Source of the DNA: Roseomonas sp. KE2513
GTDB taxonomy: Bacteria; Pseudomonadota; Alphaproteobacteria; Acetobacterales; Acetobacteraceae
Reading direction: 5' to 3'
Length of the DNA stretch: 64,000 nt
Assembly (NCBI RefSeq): GCF_016107305.1
Contig: NZ_RCVR01000014.1
Coordinates: 1 to 64,000, forward strand
This document shows positions 23,988 through 32,212 of this stretch, piece by piece (position 1 is the stretch's first letter; each line of letters opens with the position of its first letter). A model generated the notes under the pieces. That model was not told the DNA's origin, did not search any database, and was given only the letters and a program-made list of their open reading frames with translations. Made by a program: the position numbers and the translations under genes.

Positions 23988-24941
23988 ATGAGTGGTCAGG
24001 ACGAGGAGCTGCAGCGGCTGCGGGAAGGCGTGAACTGCGCCGCGCTGCTGGAACGCATGCCGCCGCCGTGGAGGCTGGACAAGGCCGAGAGCACCCGGGA
24101 CTGCCTGAAGTACCGGCGCGGCCAGGGCGAGATCATCATCGTCAACCACGGCGGCCACGGCTGGTGGGATGCTGGTAGCACCGCGAAGGGCGACGTGTTC
24201 GGGCTGGTGCAGCACCTGCGCCCGGACCTGAACTTCGGCCACGCCCGCAAACTGCTGCGCGAGATGGTCGGCCTGCAGCCCAGCTTCCCCGAGCATGAAC
24301 GGGCGCGTTCGCGCGGGGAGGGGAGCGCTCCGGCTGCCGAGCGTTGGGCGGCGGCGAAACCGCTGAGACCGGGCTCGCGGGCTTGGCGCTATCTTGCCGA
24401 GGTCCGCCGGTTGCCCAGCCCGGTGCTGCGCGCCGCCACGGCGGCCGACGCCATACGGGAGGGCGGCTACGGCACCGCGTGGTTCGCGCACCGCGACGAG
24501 GCGGGGGCGCTCACCGGCTTTGACATGCGGGGACCGGAGTTTCGCGGCTTCGCCAAGGGCGGGGACAAGACCCTGTTCCGGATGCCCGGCTGGATCCCCT
24601 TGCGTGCGGTGCAGCCGCGCCGGCTGGCCGTGGCCGAGGCGCCGATCGACGCCCTCAGCCTCGCCGCTGTCGAGCGCTTGCAGGGCGACACCCTGTACGT
24701 CGCCACTACGGGGGGCATGGGGCCGGGGTCGGTTCGCGCCCTGGATCTGCTGCTGGCGCAGATGACTCCCCTACCGGGTGCCTTGCTGGTCACGGCCACC
24801 GACAACGACCCGCCGGGTGAGCGCTACTCCGCCTTCCTGGCCGAGCGCGCCGCCGCGGCGGGCGTGCGCTGCGAGCGGCTGCTGCCACCTGGCGGGCTGA
24901 ACGACTGGAACGACGTCCTGACAAAGGGGAGGGGGGCATGA
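23988..24941 (+). CDS. DUF3991/Toprim-domain protein (317 aa)
   Basis: The N-terminal part (SGQDEELQRLREGVNCAALL to GHGWWDAGSTAKGDVFGLVQ) matches the DUF3991 domain that precedes a Toprim domain in plasmid and mobile-element proteins. The C-terminal half has a Toprim-like core: LAVAEAPIDALSLAAVERLQ with the conserved glutamate, and VTATDNDPPGERY with the acidic pair. Such proteins are primase- or relaxase-associated, and this one may help plasmid DNA processing. ATG 23988 follows the stem-loop with AGGAGAA; ATG 23984 is out of frame. Its stop overlaps the next ATG (24938). Confidence 0.78.
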   Translation: MSGQDEELQRLREGVNCAALLERMPPPWRLDKAESTRDCLKYRRGQGEIIIVNHGGHGWWDAGSTAKGDVFGLVQHLRPDLNFGHARKLLREMVGLQPSFPEHERARSRGEGSAPAAERWAAAKPLRPGSRAWRYLAEVRRLPSPVLRAATAADAIREGGYGTAWFAHRDEAGALTGFDMRGPEFRGFAKGGDKTLFRMPGWIPLRAVQPRRLAVAEAPIDALSLAAVERLQGDTLYVATTGGMGPGSVRALDLLLAQMTPLPGALLVTATDNDPPGERYSAFLAERAAAAGVRCERLLPPGGLNDWNDVLTKGRGA

Positions 24942-25276
24942 GCTTCACCACCGAGAGCACCGCCACGGCTCCCAGCCTGGAGGCAAACGTGCTCGCGCGC
25001 GCGCTGCACGCCGCCTTCCTCCGGCTGCCCCCGAAGCTGCAGGCCCGGTGTGTTGTGCCGCCCACCGGCGATGCCGCGATCGACCAGCCGGTGCTGGTCG
25101 AGGCCGACAACGGCTGCGACCACTACCGCGGTGTGGTGGTTGCGGGCGAGCGCGACCAGGACGGCCGCTGGCTGCTGGACGACGCCTTCACCCTGCTCAG
25201 CCTCGACCACGACGACGGTCCGGACGCCGCTCTGATCGTCTGTCACGGATGGAACTGCCATGCCGACCGCATCTGA
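24938..25276 (+). CDS. Hypothetical protein between Toprim and helicase genes (112 aa)
   Basis: No family is recognised. The sequence is acidic in its second half (ADNGCDHYRGVVVAGERDQD, LLSLDHDDGPDAALIVCHGW). It starts with ATGA overlap on the Toprim gene and its end overlaps the helicase start by 17 bases, so three genes are tightly coupled and probably translated together. Confidence 0.65.
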   Translation: MSFTTESTATAPSLEANVLARALHAAFLRLPPKLQARCVVPPTGDAAIDQPVLVEADNGCDHYRGVVVAGERDQDGRWLLDDAFTLLSLDHDDGPDAALIVCHGWNCHADRI

Positions 25277-27311
25277 CAATTCTGATTCTCTCAACCGCGC
25301 CCGCTTGGTCGCCGGGCTGACCCGCTCGCAGGGCGAGGCCGCCGGGATGCACGGGCCGGTGCTGGTACTGGCGGGGGCCGGAACCGGCAAGACCAAGACC
25401 CTGACCGCCGGTGTCGCCCTGCGCATCGCCGAGCGCGGCATCCCGGCGCAGCGCATCCTTGCCGTGACCTTCACCAACAAGGCGGCCGGCGAGATGCGCG
25501 AGCGCATCGTCGCCCTGATAGGTGGGCAGGCGGCACCGTCCTGGATCGGCACCTTCCACGGCCTCGGCGCCCGCCAGCTGCGGCAGGAGCCGGAGATGGC
25601 CGGGCTGCGCGAAGGCTTCGACGTGCTAGACGCCGACGACAGCAAGCGCCTGCTCAAGCGCACCATGAAGGCCATGGGCGCCGAGGCCTGTGACGATGAC
25701 AGCATGGGCAAGGACCCGGTGAAGGCGGTCTCCGGCCACATCAGCCGCTTCAAGGACAACCTCATCACCCCGGGCGAGGCGACTATCCGGGCCGAGGCCA
25801 TGCTCGCGTCCAATCCGCTGGCCGACGCCTCCGGGCTGCGCGCCGCAGCCCGCATCTACCCGGAGTACCAGCGCCGGCTGCGCGAGGCCAACGCTGCCGA
25901 CTTCGGCGACCTGCTGCTCTGGCCCACCGTCGCCATGGGAAGGGACGAGGAGCGCCGGCTACGCTTCGCCGGTCGCTTCTCCTGCCTGCTGGCCGACGAG
26001 TACCAGGACGTGAACGCGTCCCAGTACCGCTGGCTCCGGCTGATGGCCAAGGACCATGGCGAGATCTTCGCCGTGGGTGACGATGACCAGGCGGTGTTCG
26101 GGTGGCGCGGCGCGGATATCGAGTACATCCGTCGCTTCACGCGCGACTTCCGCGGCGCCGCCCTGGTCAAGCTGGAGGAGAACTTCCGCTCCACCGGCCA
26201 TATCCTCGCCGCGGCCAACGCGGTGATCGCGCGCGACGAGACGCGGTTGGGCAAAACGCTTCGTCCGACCCGTGAGCAGGGCCAGCCGATTGAGGTGGTC
26301 AGGTTCCGCAACGACGAGGCCGAGGCCATCGGCATCGCCGCCGAGATCCGCAAGCGCGGCGCCGAGGGCGTGCGCTGGCAGGACATCGCCGTGCTGTACC
26401 GCGCCAACCACCTGTCGCGCGGCATCGAGGAGGAGCTGCTGCGGGCCAAGGTGCCCTACGTGCTCGTGGGCGATGTCGGTTTCTACCAGCGCGCCGAGGT
26501 GAAGGATGCCCTGGCACTGCTGCGCCTCGCCACCTGCCCGGACGACTGCCAGTCCGACGAGGCGTTCCGCCGCGTCTGCAACAGCCCGCCGCGCGGCATT
26601 GGCCCGAAGGCGCTCGACCTGCTGGAGCGCGATGCCGAGTGGCGGGGTTCCTCGCTGCTCGGCGCCTCCCATACCGCCGAACTGCCGCCCAAGGTCAGGG
26701 GGGCGGCCGGAGCCTTTGCGGACGCCGTACGCTCGGTCGCGGCCGATGCAGGAGCCACGGTCGCCGACCGCCTGTCCATGCTGCTCGACCGCACCGGCTA
26801 CCGCCAGTGGCTGCGCGACAGCCGGGCCGAGACCGTGGAGGGGCGGCTGGAGAACCTGGCCGAGCTGGTGCTGCTGGCCGGCAGCTTCCACTCGGCGGCC
26901 GAGCTGCTGGAACATGCCGCCCTGGCCAGCGCCGCCCCGGGCGAGGACACCGAGGGGCGGGTGCAGCTGCTCACCCTGCACCGGGCCAAGGGGCTGGAGT
27001 TTGCCCACGTCTTCCTGCCGGCGTGGAACACCACTGTGTTCCCGAGCCAGTACGGCGAGGCTTCCGAGGAGCGGCGCCTCGCCTACGTGGCACTGACCCG
27101 GGGCAAGGAGCGGGTAGCCGTCAGCTACGCCGAGTTCCGCCGCGGCTACGTCGATCCCTCGCCCTTCCTCGACGACATCCCGGCCGACAACCGCCACGAG
27201 GGCTGGCTGCGCCCTGAGGTACGGCGACAGACGCGGGCCTCGCCGCGCCAAGCCGGCATGGACGCCCTCAACGAGATGCTCGCCGGCCTGCGGGCCCGGC
27301 CGACGGCATAG
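25260..27311 (+). CDS. UvrD/Rep-like superfamily 1 DNA helicase (683 aa)
   Basis: All SF1A motifs are readable: Walker A VLAGAGTGKTKTL, motif Ia VTFTNKAAGEM, motif II LLADEYQDVN, motif III VGDDDQAVFGWRG, motif IV LEENFRSTGHIL, motif V TLHRAKGLEF and motif VI RLAYVALTRGKERV. This is a 3'-to-5' translocating helicase of PcrA/UvrD type, slightly short of the usual 700-720 residues. The start at ATG 25260 lies inside the preceding coding frame. Plasmid-borne copies help replication or conjugative transfer. No nuclease domain follows motif VI. Confidence 0.9.
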   Translation: MPTASDNSDSLNRARLVAGLTRSQGEAAGMHGPVLVLAGAGTGKTKTLTAGVALRIAERGIPAQRILAVTFTNKAAGEMRERIVALIGGQAAPSWIGTFHGLGARQLRQEPEMAGLREGFDVLDADDSKRLLKRTMKAMGAEACDDDSMGKDPVKAVSGHISRFKDNLITPGEATIRAEAMLASNPLADASGLRAAARIYPEYQRRLREANAADFGDLLLWPTVAMGRDEERRLRFAGRFSCLLADEYQDVNASQYRWLRLMAKDHGEIFAVGDDDQAVFGWRGADIEYIRRFTRDFRGAALVKLEENFRSTGHILAAANAVIARDETRLGKTLRPTREQGQPIEVVRFRNDEAEAIGIAAEIRKRGAEGVRWQDIAVLYRANHLSRGIEEELLRAKVPYVLVGDVGFYQRAEVKDALALLRLATCPDDCQSDEAFRRVCNSPPRGIGPKALDLLERDAEWRGSSLLGASHTAELPPKVRGAAGAFADAVRSVAADAGATVADRLSMLLDRTGYRQWLRDSRAETVEGRLENLAELVLLAGSFHSAAELLEHAALASAAPGEDTEGRVQLLTLHRAKGLEFAHVFLPAWNTTVFPSQYGEASEERRLAYVALTRGKERVAVSYAEFRRGYVDPSPFLDDIPADNRHEGWLRPEVRRQTRASPRQAGMDALNEMLAGLRARPTA

Positions 27312-27362
27312 CAGCCCGGCCTGCAGGCCGCTGCTCGATTACATCCCCACAGGAAACCAGCG

Positions 27363-28208
27363 ATGCACACCGCAGCCTCCTTCATCCAGCGCCTCGAGCG
27401 CTACCGCTCCTCGAACGCCGTACCCCATATGGTCTGGGTTGCGGACTGGCAGGCCGAGACCGAGCGATGGAGCGATCCTGTGCTTCTGCCCCGCAGCAAC
27501 GTCGAGCCGGCCCTCGCGGCGGCCGAGTTCGTGCAGAGCCTGGACCGGGAGATGGACCGTCAGGCCGCGGACAGGTTCTTCTCCGCCTGGGGCGGTCGCG
27601 TGGCCTGGTTCTTCTGCCGCCGGGAGGGGGACGTCGCGGTCGCCTATCTTCGTCAGGCCGTGGGGCACCATTCCCCCATCCTCATGGGCTGGACGGACAG
27701 GGTGGAGAACAAGATCCAGGATCTGGCGCACGCCCATCCGCTCCTGGCACGCTTCCTGGATTTGAGAGAATACAGTTGGGACACCCCGGAGTACCGGACC
27801 CTGTGTGCCGACCTCGGCCTCGATCCGGACTTCCAGCGGCCCTGTCCTCTGCCGGAGTATGCGGAGATGGGCGGCCAGCTGATCCGCTGGCTCGGCAAGC
27901 AACTCAACATCCTGTCTGTTATCGGGCCGGCGATGGACGATCCACGGTGGGTGCATCTGAATCTGGCGAGGGACATGGTCACGGCCCTGCTACCCGAGGG
28001 CCGTGAACGCCCCTGGACCATCCGCGAGATCCTCGGGCGTCTCAAGGACGTGCCCCCGCATACCGTGCCATGTCGTGACGAGTTCCTGCGGGCGTTCGCA
28101 GACGTTCCTGCCGCCGAGCCCGGAGAGCGGTCGTGGCGGCCAGGGCCACCTCCGGGCTTCTTCGCCCGCGTCGAGGCACTGCTCAGGCGTCCCGTGCAAG
28201 GGCGCTGA
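27363..28208 (+). CDS. Hypothetical protein (281 aa)
   Basis: Not recognised. The protein is rich in W and R (MVWVADWQAETERW, FFSAWGGRVAWFFCRREGD, LGHHSP-like segments) with no signal peptide or membrane segment. The start ATG 27363 follows ACAGGAAACC. It comes 51 bases after the helicase gene and before a recurring hairpin, so it may end that operon. Codon use looks like the neighbouring backbone. Confidence 0.6.
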   Translation: MHTAASFIQRLERYRSSNAVPHMVWVADWQAETERWSDPVLLPRSNVEPALAAAEFVQSLDREMDRQAADRFFSAWGGRVAWFFCRREGDVAVAYLRQAVGHHSPILMGWTDRVENKIQDLAHAHPLLARFLDLREYSWDTPEYRTLCADLGLDPDFQRPCPLPEYAEMGGQLIRWLGKQLNILSVIGPAMDDPRWVHLNLARDMVTALLPEGRERPWTIREILGRLKDVPPHTVPCRDEFLRAFADVPAAEPGERSWRPGPPPGFFARVEALLRRPVQGR

Positions 28209-28292
28209 GGGGCGTCGAAGAAAGGATTGAGAAGAAAGGGGAGGGGAGGGGGGCAGAGTGGCAGGAGGCCCTGCCACCCTCTCCCGAAGCGC

Positions 28293-28341
28293 GGCAAGGG
28301 TTCGTCGGCTTGCGCCTCCCGCCGCTACGCGGCGCCCTGGC
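28293..28341. repeat. Recurring GC-rich intergenic hairpin, copy 2
   Basis: GGCAAGGGTTCGTCGGCTTGCGC then CGGCGCCCTGGCC: the left arm matches the other copies but the right arm has CCCTGG in place of CCCTTG. It precedes the small membrane-protein gene. Confidence 0.55.
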
Positions 28342-28372
28342 CTCGCTCCGGTCGGGGCGGCCGGCGGGCTGG

Positions 28373-28389
28373 GTCTTCGAGAAGAAGAC
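28373..28389 (+). promoter_or_regulatory. Stem-loop before the small membrane-protein gene
   Basis: GTCTTC (28373-28378), loop GAGAA, GAAGAC (28384-28389). The actual ribosome site AGAAGGA lies just 3' of the stem, before ATG 28411. Confidence 0.5.
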
Positions 28390-28410
28390 TCAGCAGAAGG
28401 AATGGGATCC

Positions 28411-28584
28411 ATGGATCTCGCAGAGCGCGTTGCCAGGCGTAGGGGCCGTAGGCAGGACATCGAAGCCGCCGTCGGCCTGATCTTCATCGTTGCCATCCTG
28501 CTCGGCGGCGCTGTGCTGCCGGGCTTCCTGGCGCAGCACGCTTCCACCGTCACGGTGCCCGCCCACCGGGAGGCCCGCCGGTGA
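28411..28584 (+). CDS. Small single-pass membrane protein (57 aa)
   Basis: The start is ATG 28411, about ten bases after AGAAGGA; a second ATG at 28402 would sit too close to it. After a basic N-terminus (LAERVARRRGRRQDIE) one hydrophobic helix, AVGLIFIVAILLGGAVLPGF, spans the membrane, followed by a short polar tail. The positive N-terminus predicts an N-in orientation. No family is recognised. The stop overlaps the next GTG start. Confidence 0.6.
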   Translation: MDLAERVARRRGRRQDIEAAVGLIFIVAILLGGAVLPGFLAQHASTVTVPAHREARR

Positions 28585-28949
28585 GCCCCGTCATCCTGCC
28601 CGATATTGACGGCCATCTCACCGTCCGGGCGCTGCAGGACGACATGGCGGATGGCTTCGCCCTGTCCCGCGCCGATTGCTTCCCGGTTGTCGAGGTCGCC
28701 ATCGTCCACGGCGGCGCCGACCGCGGCATCGGCGAGACCGAGGCTTACGTCGCGCTGCTCGCCCGCGCTCCCGGCATGAAGCGCCTGCTGGACGAGGCTC
28801 TGGCCTTCGAGGCCGGGGCCTTCGACGAGGACGAGCCGGTGTCGGGTGCTGACCTGGTGGAATGGTTCGCTGGCTGGCGCGGCCGGGCCCGCAAGCTGCT
28901 GACGCAGCCGCTGCCGCCGCTTCTTCCGGTGCTCGATCCGGAATCCTGA
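28581..28949 (+). CDS. Hypothetical protein (122 aa)
   Basis: GTG 28581 overlaps the stop of the membrane-protein gene (GTGA). The sequence has VILPDIDGHLTVRALQDDMA and VVEVAIVHGGADRGIGETEA, then an acidic stretch (EDEPVSGADLVEWFAGW). No family was recognised and no membrane segment is seen. It probably shares the operon with its neighbours up to 30729. Confidence 0.6.
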   Translation: MSPVILPDIDGHLTVRALQDDMADGFALSRADCFPVVEVAIVHGGADRGIGETEAYVALLARAPGMKRLLDEALAFEAGAFDEDEPVSGADLVEWFAGWRGRARKLLTQPLPPLLPVLDPES

Positions 28950-29005
28950 TGGGCGCCCCGCGCCCTCCCGACTGCCCTCTTCATCCCGGTCCGAAAGGAA
29001 CCCAC

Positions 29006-29596
29006 ATGTCCATTCCGGCACGGTTGCCCCGGCTGCTCGTCCTGCGTCCCTACCTCGCGCAGGCCACCCGTGACGCTGCCTACGCCCACGTCGACGCCCT
29101 GGTGATGTACACGCGCGACGGCACGATGCCGTGCCGCTACGGCGAGCTGCGGCCGCTGATGTGGCACGAGGACGGGGCGCGCCCGATCCTGCACGAGAAC
29201 TTTCGCTTCACCTGTCAGGTTGATGACCGGCAGACCGCGCCCTACGCGCTGCGCTACGGCTACATGCCGGAGAACGGCGAGGTGTTCACCACGAGCGATC
29301 TCGCCCGCTTCGGCAAGCCGCTCGCCGCCCTGCAGCGCGCCATGGCGCGGCTGGTCGAGCAGGAGGGGCGCACCGAGGATCTCGGCCAGATCCTCGCCCG
29401 GCTGGCCCGCGTGCTGCGGGTCGATGGCACGGTGCTGCTGGAGGTGCGTGAGCACGGCAGCTTCTTCGAGGAGAACCACCGCATCCGCCTCACGGCCGAG
29501 GCGCCGAACCTCGGTGAGATGATCCGCGATCTCGGGGCGGTCGCGCGGGAGCTGCACCTCCGCTGCGCCGAGCGGCTTGGCCGTCGGGCAGCCTGA
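29006..29596 (+). CDS. Hypothetical protein (196 aa)
   Basis: ATG 29006 follows GAAAGGAACC, and the ribosome site lies in an imperfect GGTCC/GGAACC hairpin like those of other backbone genes. The protein has ARLPRLLVLRPYLAQATRDA, YTRDGTMPCRYGELRPLMWH and a predicted coiled region (LARLARVLRVDGTVLLEVRE). No family is recognised. It lies three bases before the XF1762-like gene. Confidence 0.6.
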   Translation: MSIPARLPRLLVLRPYLAQATRDAAYAHVDALVMYTRDGTMPCRYGELRPLMWHEDGARPILHENFRFTCQVDDRQTAPYALRYGYMPENGEVFTTSDLARFGKPLAALQRAMARLVEQEGRTEDLGQILARLARVLRVDGTVLLEVREHGSFFEENHRIRLTAEAPNLGEMIRDLGAVARELHLRCAERLGRRAA

Positions 29597-29599
29597 GCC

Positions 29600-30403
29600 G
29601 TGGTCCTCGCTTGCGAGGCGCCCGAGAGGGCCGCCGCGATCTGCTCCTGGTGCGGCGAAGCTGCCGTGCTGGAGCTGGCGGAGGCGTGGTCCGACCACGC
29701 TTTCCAGCTGGAGACCTGCTGCCACGCCTCCTATGAGGAGGTCTGCGCCGGCATGGCCGATGACCCGGCCTGGGCGCGCGGTCTGCTGCGCCACCTCGGT
29801 GCCGAGGTCCTGCTCGGCCACGGCCTGCGCCGGGTGGCCGACACCGGCTGCGGCCAGTTGCTGCTGGACTGGAAGCTGGAGATCCGGCCGGTGAGCTTCA
29901 CTCGCGCCGCCAACTTCGTGCGGCGTCACCACGCCCACAACGCCGCCCCGACCGCTTGGCGCTACGGGGCCGCCATCACTAACGGCGCCACGCTGCTGGG
30001 CGTGGTGATGGTCGGCAACCCGGTCGCCCGCGGCCTGATGGGCCGAGGCACGGTCGAGGTGAACCGGCTGTGCATCCGCCGCGACGTTCCGCGCGCCCTG
30101 GCCTGGAACGCCTGCTCGCAGCTGTACGGCTGGGCAGCGAGAGAGGCCGAGGCACGCGGCTTCGAGCGCATCGTCACCTACACCCGGGCCGATGAGGAGG
30201 GCGGCAGCCTCCGCGCTGCGGGCTGGATCAAGGAAGCCCACGTTCGCGGCCGGTCGTGGAACAGCCCCACGCGGGCGCGCACCGACCGTGCCCCGCTGAT
30301 CGACAAGCTCCGCTGGAGCCGGACGCTGAAGCCCCGCCGTGCGCTTCACCGGCTGCCCGTGCCGCCGACCATCATGCCGCTGACCCTGGATGCCGCGGCA
30401 TGA
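29600..30403 (+). CDS. XF1762-family protein, GNAT-like (267 aa)
   Basis: The core matches XF1762-type proteins found in phages and plasmids: FTRAANFVRRHHAHNAAPTA, GVVMVGNPVARGLMGRGTVE, VNRLCIRRDVPRALAWNACS and IVTYTRADEEGGSLRAAGW. This is an acyltransferase-like (GNAT) pattern, though the substrate is unknown. Two cysteine pairs near the N-terminus (CSWCGE, CCHASYEEVC) could bind zinc and appear as an added domain before the XF1762 core. It starts with GTG 29600 and its stop overlaps the next ATG. Confidence 0.7.
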   Translation: MVLACEAPERAAAICSWCGEAAVLELAEAWSDHAFQLETCCHASYEEVCAGMADDPAWARGLLRHLGAEVLLGHGLRRVADTGCGQLLLDWKLEIRPVSFTRAANFVRRHHAHNAAPTAWRYGAAITNGATLLGVVMVGNPVARGLMGRGTVEVNRLCIRRDVPRALAWNACSQLYGWAAREAEARGFERIVTYTRADEEGGSLRAAGWIKEAHVRGRSWNSPTRARTDRAPLIDKLRWSRTLKPRRALHRLPVPPTIMPLTLDAAA

Positions 30404-30729
30404 GCCGGCCGCCGATCCCGTGGAGCGCGGCCGATCTGCTCGACCTAGCCCGCGCCGCCGAGGCCCTGGGCGCCCTGAGCTTCCAAATGGCCGAGCGCTT
30501 CGGCCCCGACGATGGGCTGGAGCTGTCCTGCCGCGCGACGGCCGCGCTGCTTGAGCGCGTTCTGCGCGACGAGGCCGATGCCGCCCTGCGCCACACGATC
30601 ATGCGCCGCCTGGAGGCTGAGGCCGACCATGCCAGGGAGATGCAGGAGACGAGCCCGATCGGCGAGAGCGAGGAAAGCGGTGAGAGAGCCGTGCCGCACG
30701 GCGGCCCGGCGCCGCAAGGGGAGGCCTGA
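30400..30729 (+). CDS. Hypothetical alpha-helical protein (109 aa)
   Basis: ATG 30400 overlaps the stop of the XF1762 gene (ATGA). The sequence is alanine-rich and helical (SAADLLDLARAAEALGALSF, LSCRATAALLERVLRDEADA) with an acidic tail. No family is recognised. Its 3' end runs into the next recurring hairpin (30715 on). Confidence 0.55.
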   Translation: MSRPPIPWSAADLLDLARAAEALGALSFQMAERFGPDDGLELSCRATAALLERVLRDEADAALRHTIMRRLEAEADHAREMQETSPIGESEESGERAVPHGGPAPQGEA

Positions 30730-30755
30730 CGGCCCGCGGCTGCGCCGCGCCCTTG
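30715..30755. repeat. Recurring GC-rich intergenic hairpin, copy 3
   Basis: CAAGGG (30715-30720) pairs with CCCTTG (30750-30755) around a GC-rich core. It overlaps the last codons of the gene ending at 30729 and precedes the gene at 30846. Confidence 0.6.
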
Positions 30756-30845
30756 CCCCGCCGACCCGCGTCCGGCCGCGGCGGAGGGGTCGAGGCAGGA
30801 TGGACCGGCCCCGGCGAACACATCCACTTAGAAAGGGACCACCCC

Positions 30846-31220
30846 GTGGCCACCACCAGCATCACTCTCTCCGCCTACCCCGGCCGCCGCGTGCGCGAGG
30901 GCGGGTGCATTTCGACGCAGATCGGGCTGTGCATCGGCGGCGGCTCGCCGCAGCGCCGTCTCGCCGTCGAGGGCCTGGGCGGAATCACCCGCGCCGTGGC
31001 CGAGTTCGGCCGCGACGTGCTGGCCGCCAACCCTGACGCCAGCTTCGATATCTTCGTCAGCATGGCCAAGGGCCAGCGTAAGCCGCGGGGCTTCTACGAC
31101 GCCGAGAAGGCTGGAACCTTCGCCCACCACGCTTTCCTGCGCGAGGACGTCGGCGAGGACGCCACCTACCGCAAGCTGGTCAGTCCGCCGGTTTCGGGTG
31201 CGGCCGCGCTCGCAGCATGA
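30846..31220 (+). CDS. Hypothetical protein (124 aa)
   Basis: GTG 30846 follows AGAAAGGGACC; the longer frame to 30753 is in the hairpin region and not used. Sequence: TITLSAYPGRRV-like start, GGCISTQIGLCIGGGSPQRR, FDIFVSMAKGQRKPRGFYDA. No family is recognised. It stands alone between two hairpin copies, so it is a single-gene unit in this mosaic. Confidence 0.6.
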   Translation: MATTSITLSAYPGRRVREGGCISTQIGLCIGGGSPQRRLAVEGLGGITRAVAEFGRDVLAANPDASFDIFVSMAKGQRKPRGFYDAEKAGTFAHHAFLREDVGEDATYRKLVSPPVSGAAALAA

Positions 31221-31279
31221 GAAGGCGAGAGGAGGAACAGAGGTGAGAGGGGGAGAGGTGCCGCACCCCGTCCCCCGCC

Positions 31280-31325
31280 GCAAGGGCGAGGGCCTGACGG
31301 CCCGCCGCTGCGCGGCGCCCCTGCC
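31280..31325. repeat. Recurring GC-rich intergenic hairpin, copy 4
   Basis: GCAAGGGCGAGGGCC on the left and GGCGCCCCTGCC on the right: a variant with CCCCTG in the right arm. It precedes the zinc-ribbon-like gene. Confidence 0.55.
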
Positions 31326-31355
31326 CCGGCGGCGCGGGGCGACGGCCGCCCGGGA

Positions 31356-31375
31356 GGTGTTCGGAAAGGAACACC
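31356..31375 (+). promoter_or_regulatory. Stem-loop with Shine-Dalgarno in its loop
   Basis: GGTGTTC (31356-31362), loop GGAAAG, GAACACC (31369-31375), then three bases and ATG 31379. The stem is perfect over 7 pairs. Confidence 0.65.
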
Positions 31376-31378
31376 GCC

Positions 31379-31726
31379 ATGGAAATCCGCCGCCTTGCTG
31401 CCCGCCCTGGGCCGGACCTGTTCACCCGCATCCCCGCGGCCAACGCGGGCGAGCCGATCGCCTGCACCCGCTGCAGCGCGACCTTCGACACCGATCCGAC
31501 GATCGCCGTCGCTTGTCCCACCTGCGGCGCCCTGGAGGGGGAGCGCTGCCGCCTGCCGCCGCAGGGCGGCTTCCACCGCTCGCACTACACGCGTGCCCAC
31601 ATCGCGCTGCGCAGCGGTCGCATGAGCGCCTGCGGGGCGCTGACCTGGGACAGGCTGCACGCGCTGCCTGTGCGGCTCCCTGCTCCATCTCGTCCCGCCG
31701 TCATGGCCGACCACGCGAGCCGGTGA
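31379..31726 (+). CDS. Zinc-ribbon-like small protein (115 aa)
   Basis: Two cysteine pairs, CTRCSATF and CPTCGALEGERCR, followed by HRSHYTRAH, give a Cys4/Cys-His zinc-binding pattern. It starts at ATG 31379 directly after a stem-loop holding GGAAAG. No known family is assigned. DNA or RNA binding is possible (inference). Confidence 0.65.
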   Translation: MEIRRLAARPGPDLFTRIPAANAGEPIACTRCSATFDTDPTIAVACPTCGALEGERCRLPPQGGFHRSHYTRAHIALRSGRMSACGALTWDRLHALPVRLPAPSRPAVMADHASR

Positions 31727-31737
31727 GGAACCACCCG

Positions 31738-32070
31738 ATGAATGCCATCCGCCACTTCCTCGACCTGTCCAACGCCCATCTTGCGAACCAGGACCGAGCC
31801 CTCCTCGAAGCCTGCGCCGGTCACGATGCCGGCGAGCTGCTCTGCGCCAGCACGCCCTACGGCTGGTTCGTCTTCGCCTGCGAGGAGCGTCCGCAGATCT
31901 CCGACACGCTGTGGGCCCTGTTCGAGGAAGCGCGTCGGCACGGCTGTGAGTACCTCCTGTTCGACAGCGACGCCGCGAGCCTCGACGGCTTCCCGGTGTT
32001 CGACTGGGAGGCCGAGGGGGCCACAGCAGAGAGGGCGGAGGAGGAAGAGGAGCTGACGCAGGCAGGATGA
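31738..32070 (+). CDS. DUF-like hypothetical protein (110 aa)
   Basis: ATG 31738 follows GTGAGGAACC. The protein begins MNAIRHFLDLSNAHLANQDR, contains LCASTPYGWFVFACEERPQI and ARRHGCEYLLFDSDAAS, and ends with a glutamate-rich tail (AERAEEEEELTQAG). Similar small acidic proteins occur on alphaproteobacterial plasmids, but no family is recognised with confidence. It follows the zinc-ribbon-like gene after 11 bases. Confidence 0.6.
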   Translation: MNAIRHFLDLSNAHLANQDRALLEACAGHDAGELLCASTPYGWFVFACEERPQISDTLWALFEEARRHGCEYLLFDSDAASLDGFPVFDWEAEGATAERAEEEEELTQAG

Positions 32071-32110
32071 AGGGGAGAGGGAAGGGCCGTCCCGCACCAG
32101 GGTGGCCGCC

Positions 32111-32153
32111 GCAAGGGTTCGTCGCTGCGCTCCCGCGCTCCGCGCGCCCTTGC
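32111..32153. repeat. Recurring GC-rich intergenic hairpin, copy 5
   Basis: GCAAGGG near 32111-32117 pairs with CCCTTGC near 32147-32153; the inner part reads TTCGTCGCTGCGCTCCCGC. This is the best-conserved form and precedes ardC. Confidence 0.65.
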
Positions 32154-32182
32154 CCCGGCCACCCCGGACGCGGGGGCGGGAG

Positions 32183-32211
32183 GGTGTTCCGAGAAAATGA
32201 AAGGGAACACC
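32183..32211 (+). promoter_or_regulatory. Stem-loop before ardC
   Basis: GGTGTTCC (32183-32190), 13-base purine-rich loop GAGAAAATGAAAG, GGAACACC (32204-32211), then one base and ATG 32213. The stem is nearly the same as that at 31356-31375. Confidence 0.65.
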
Positions 32212-32212
32212 G

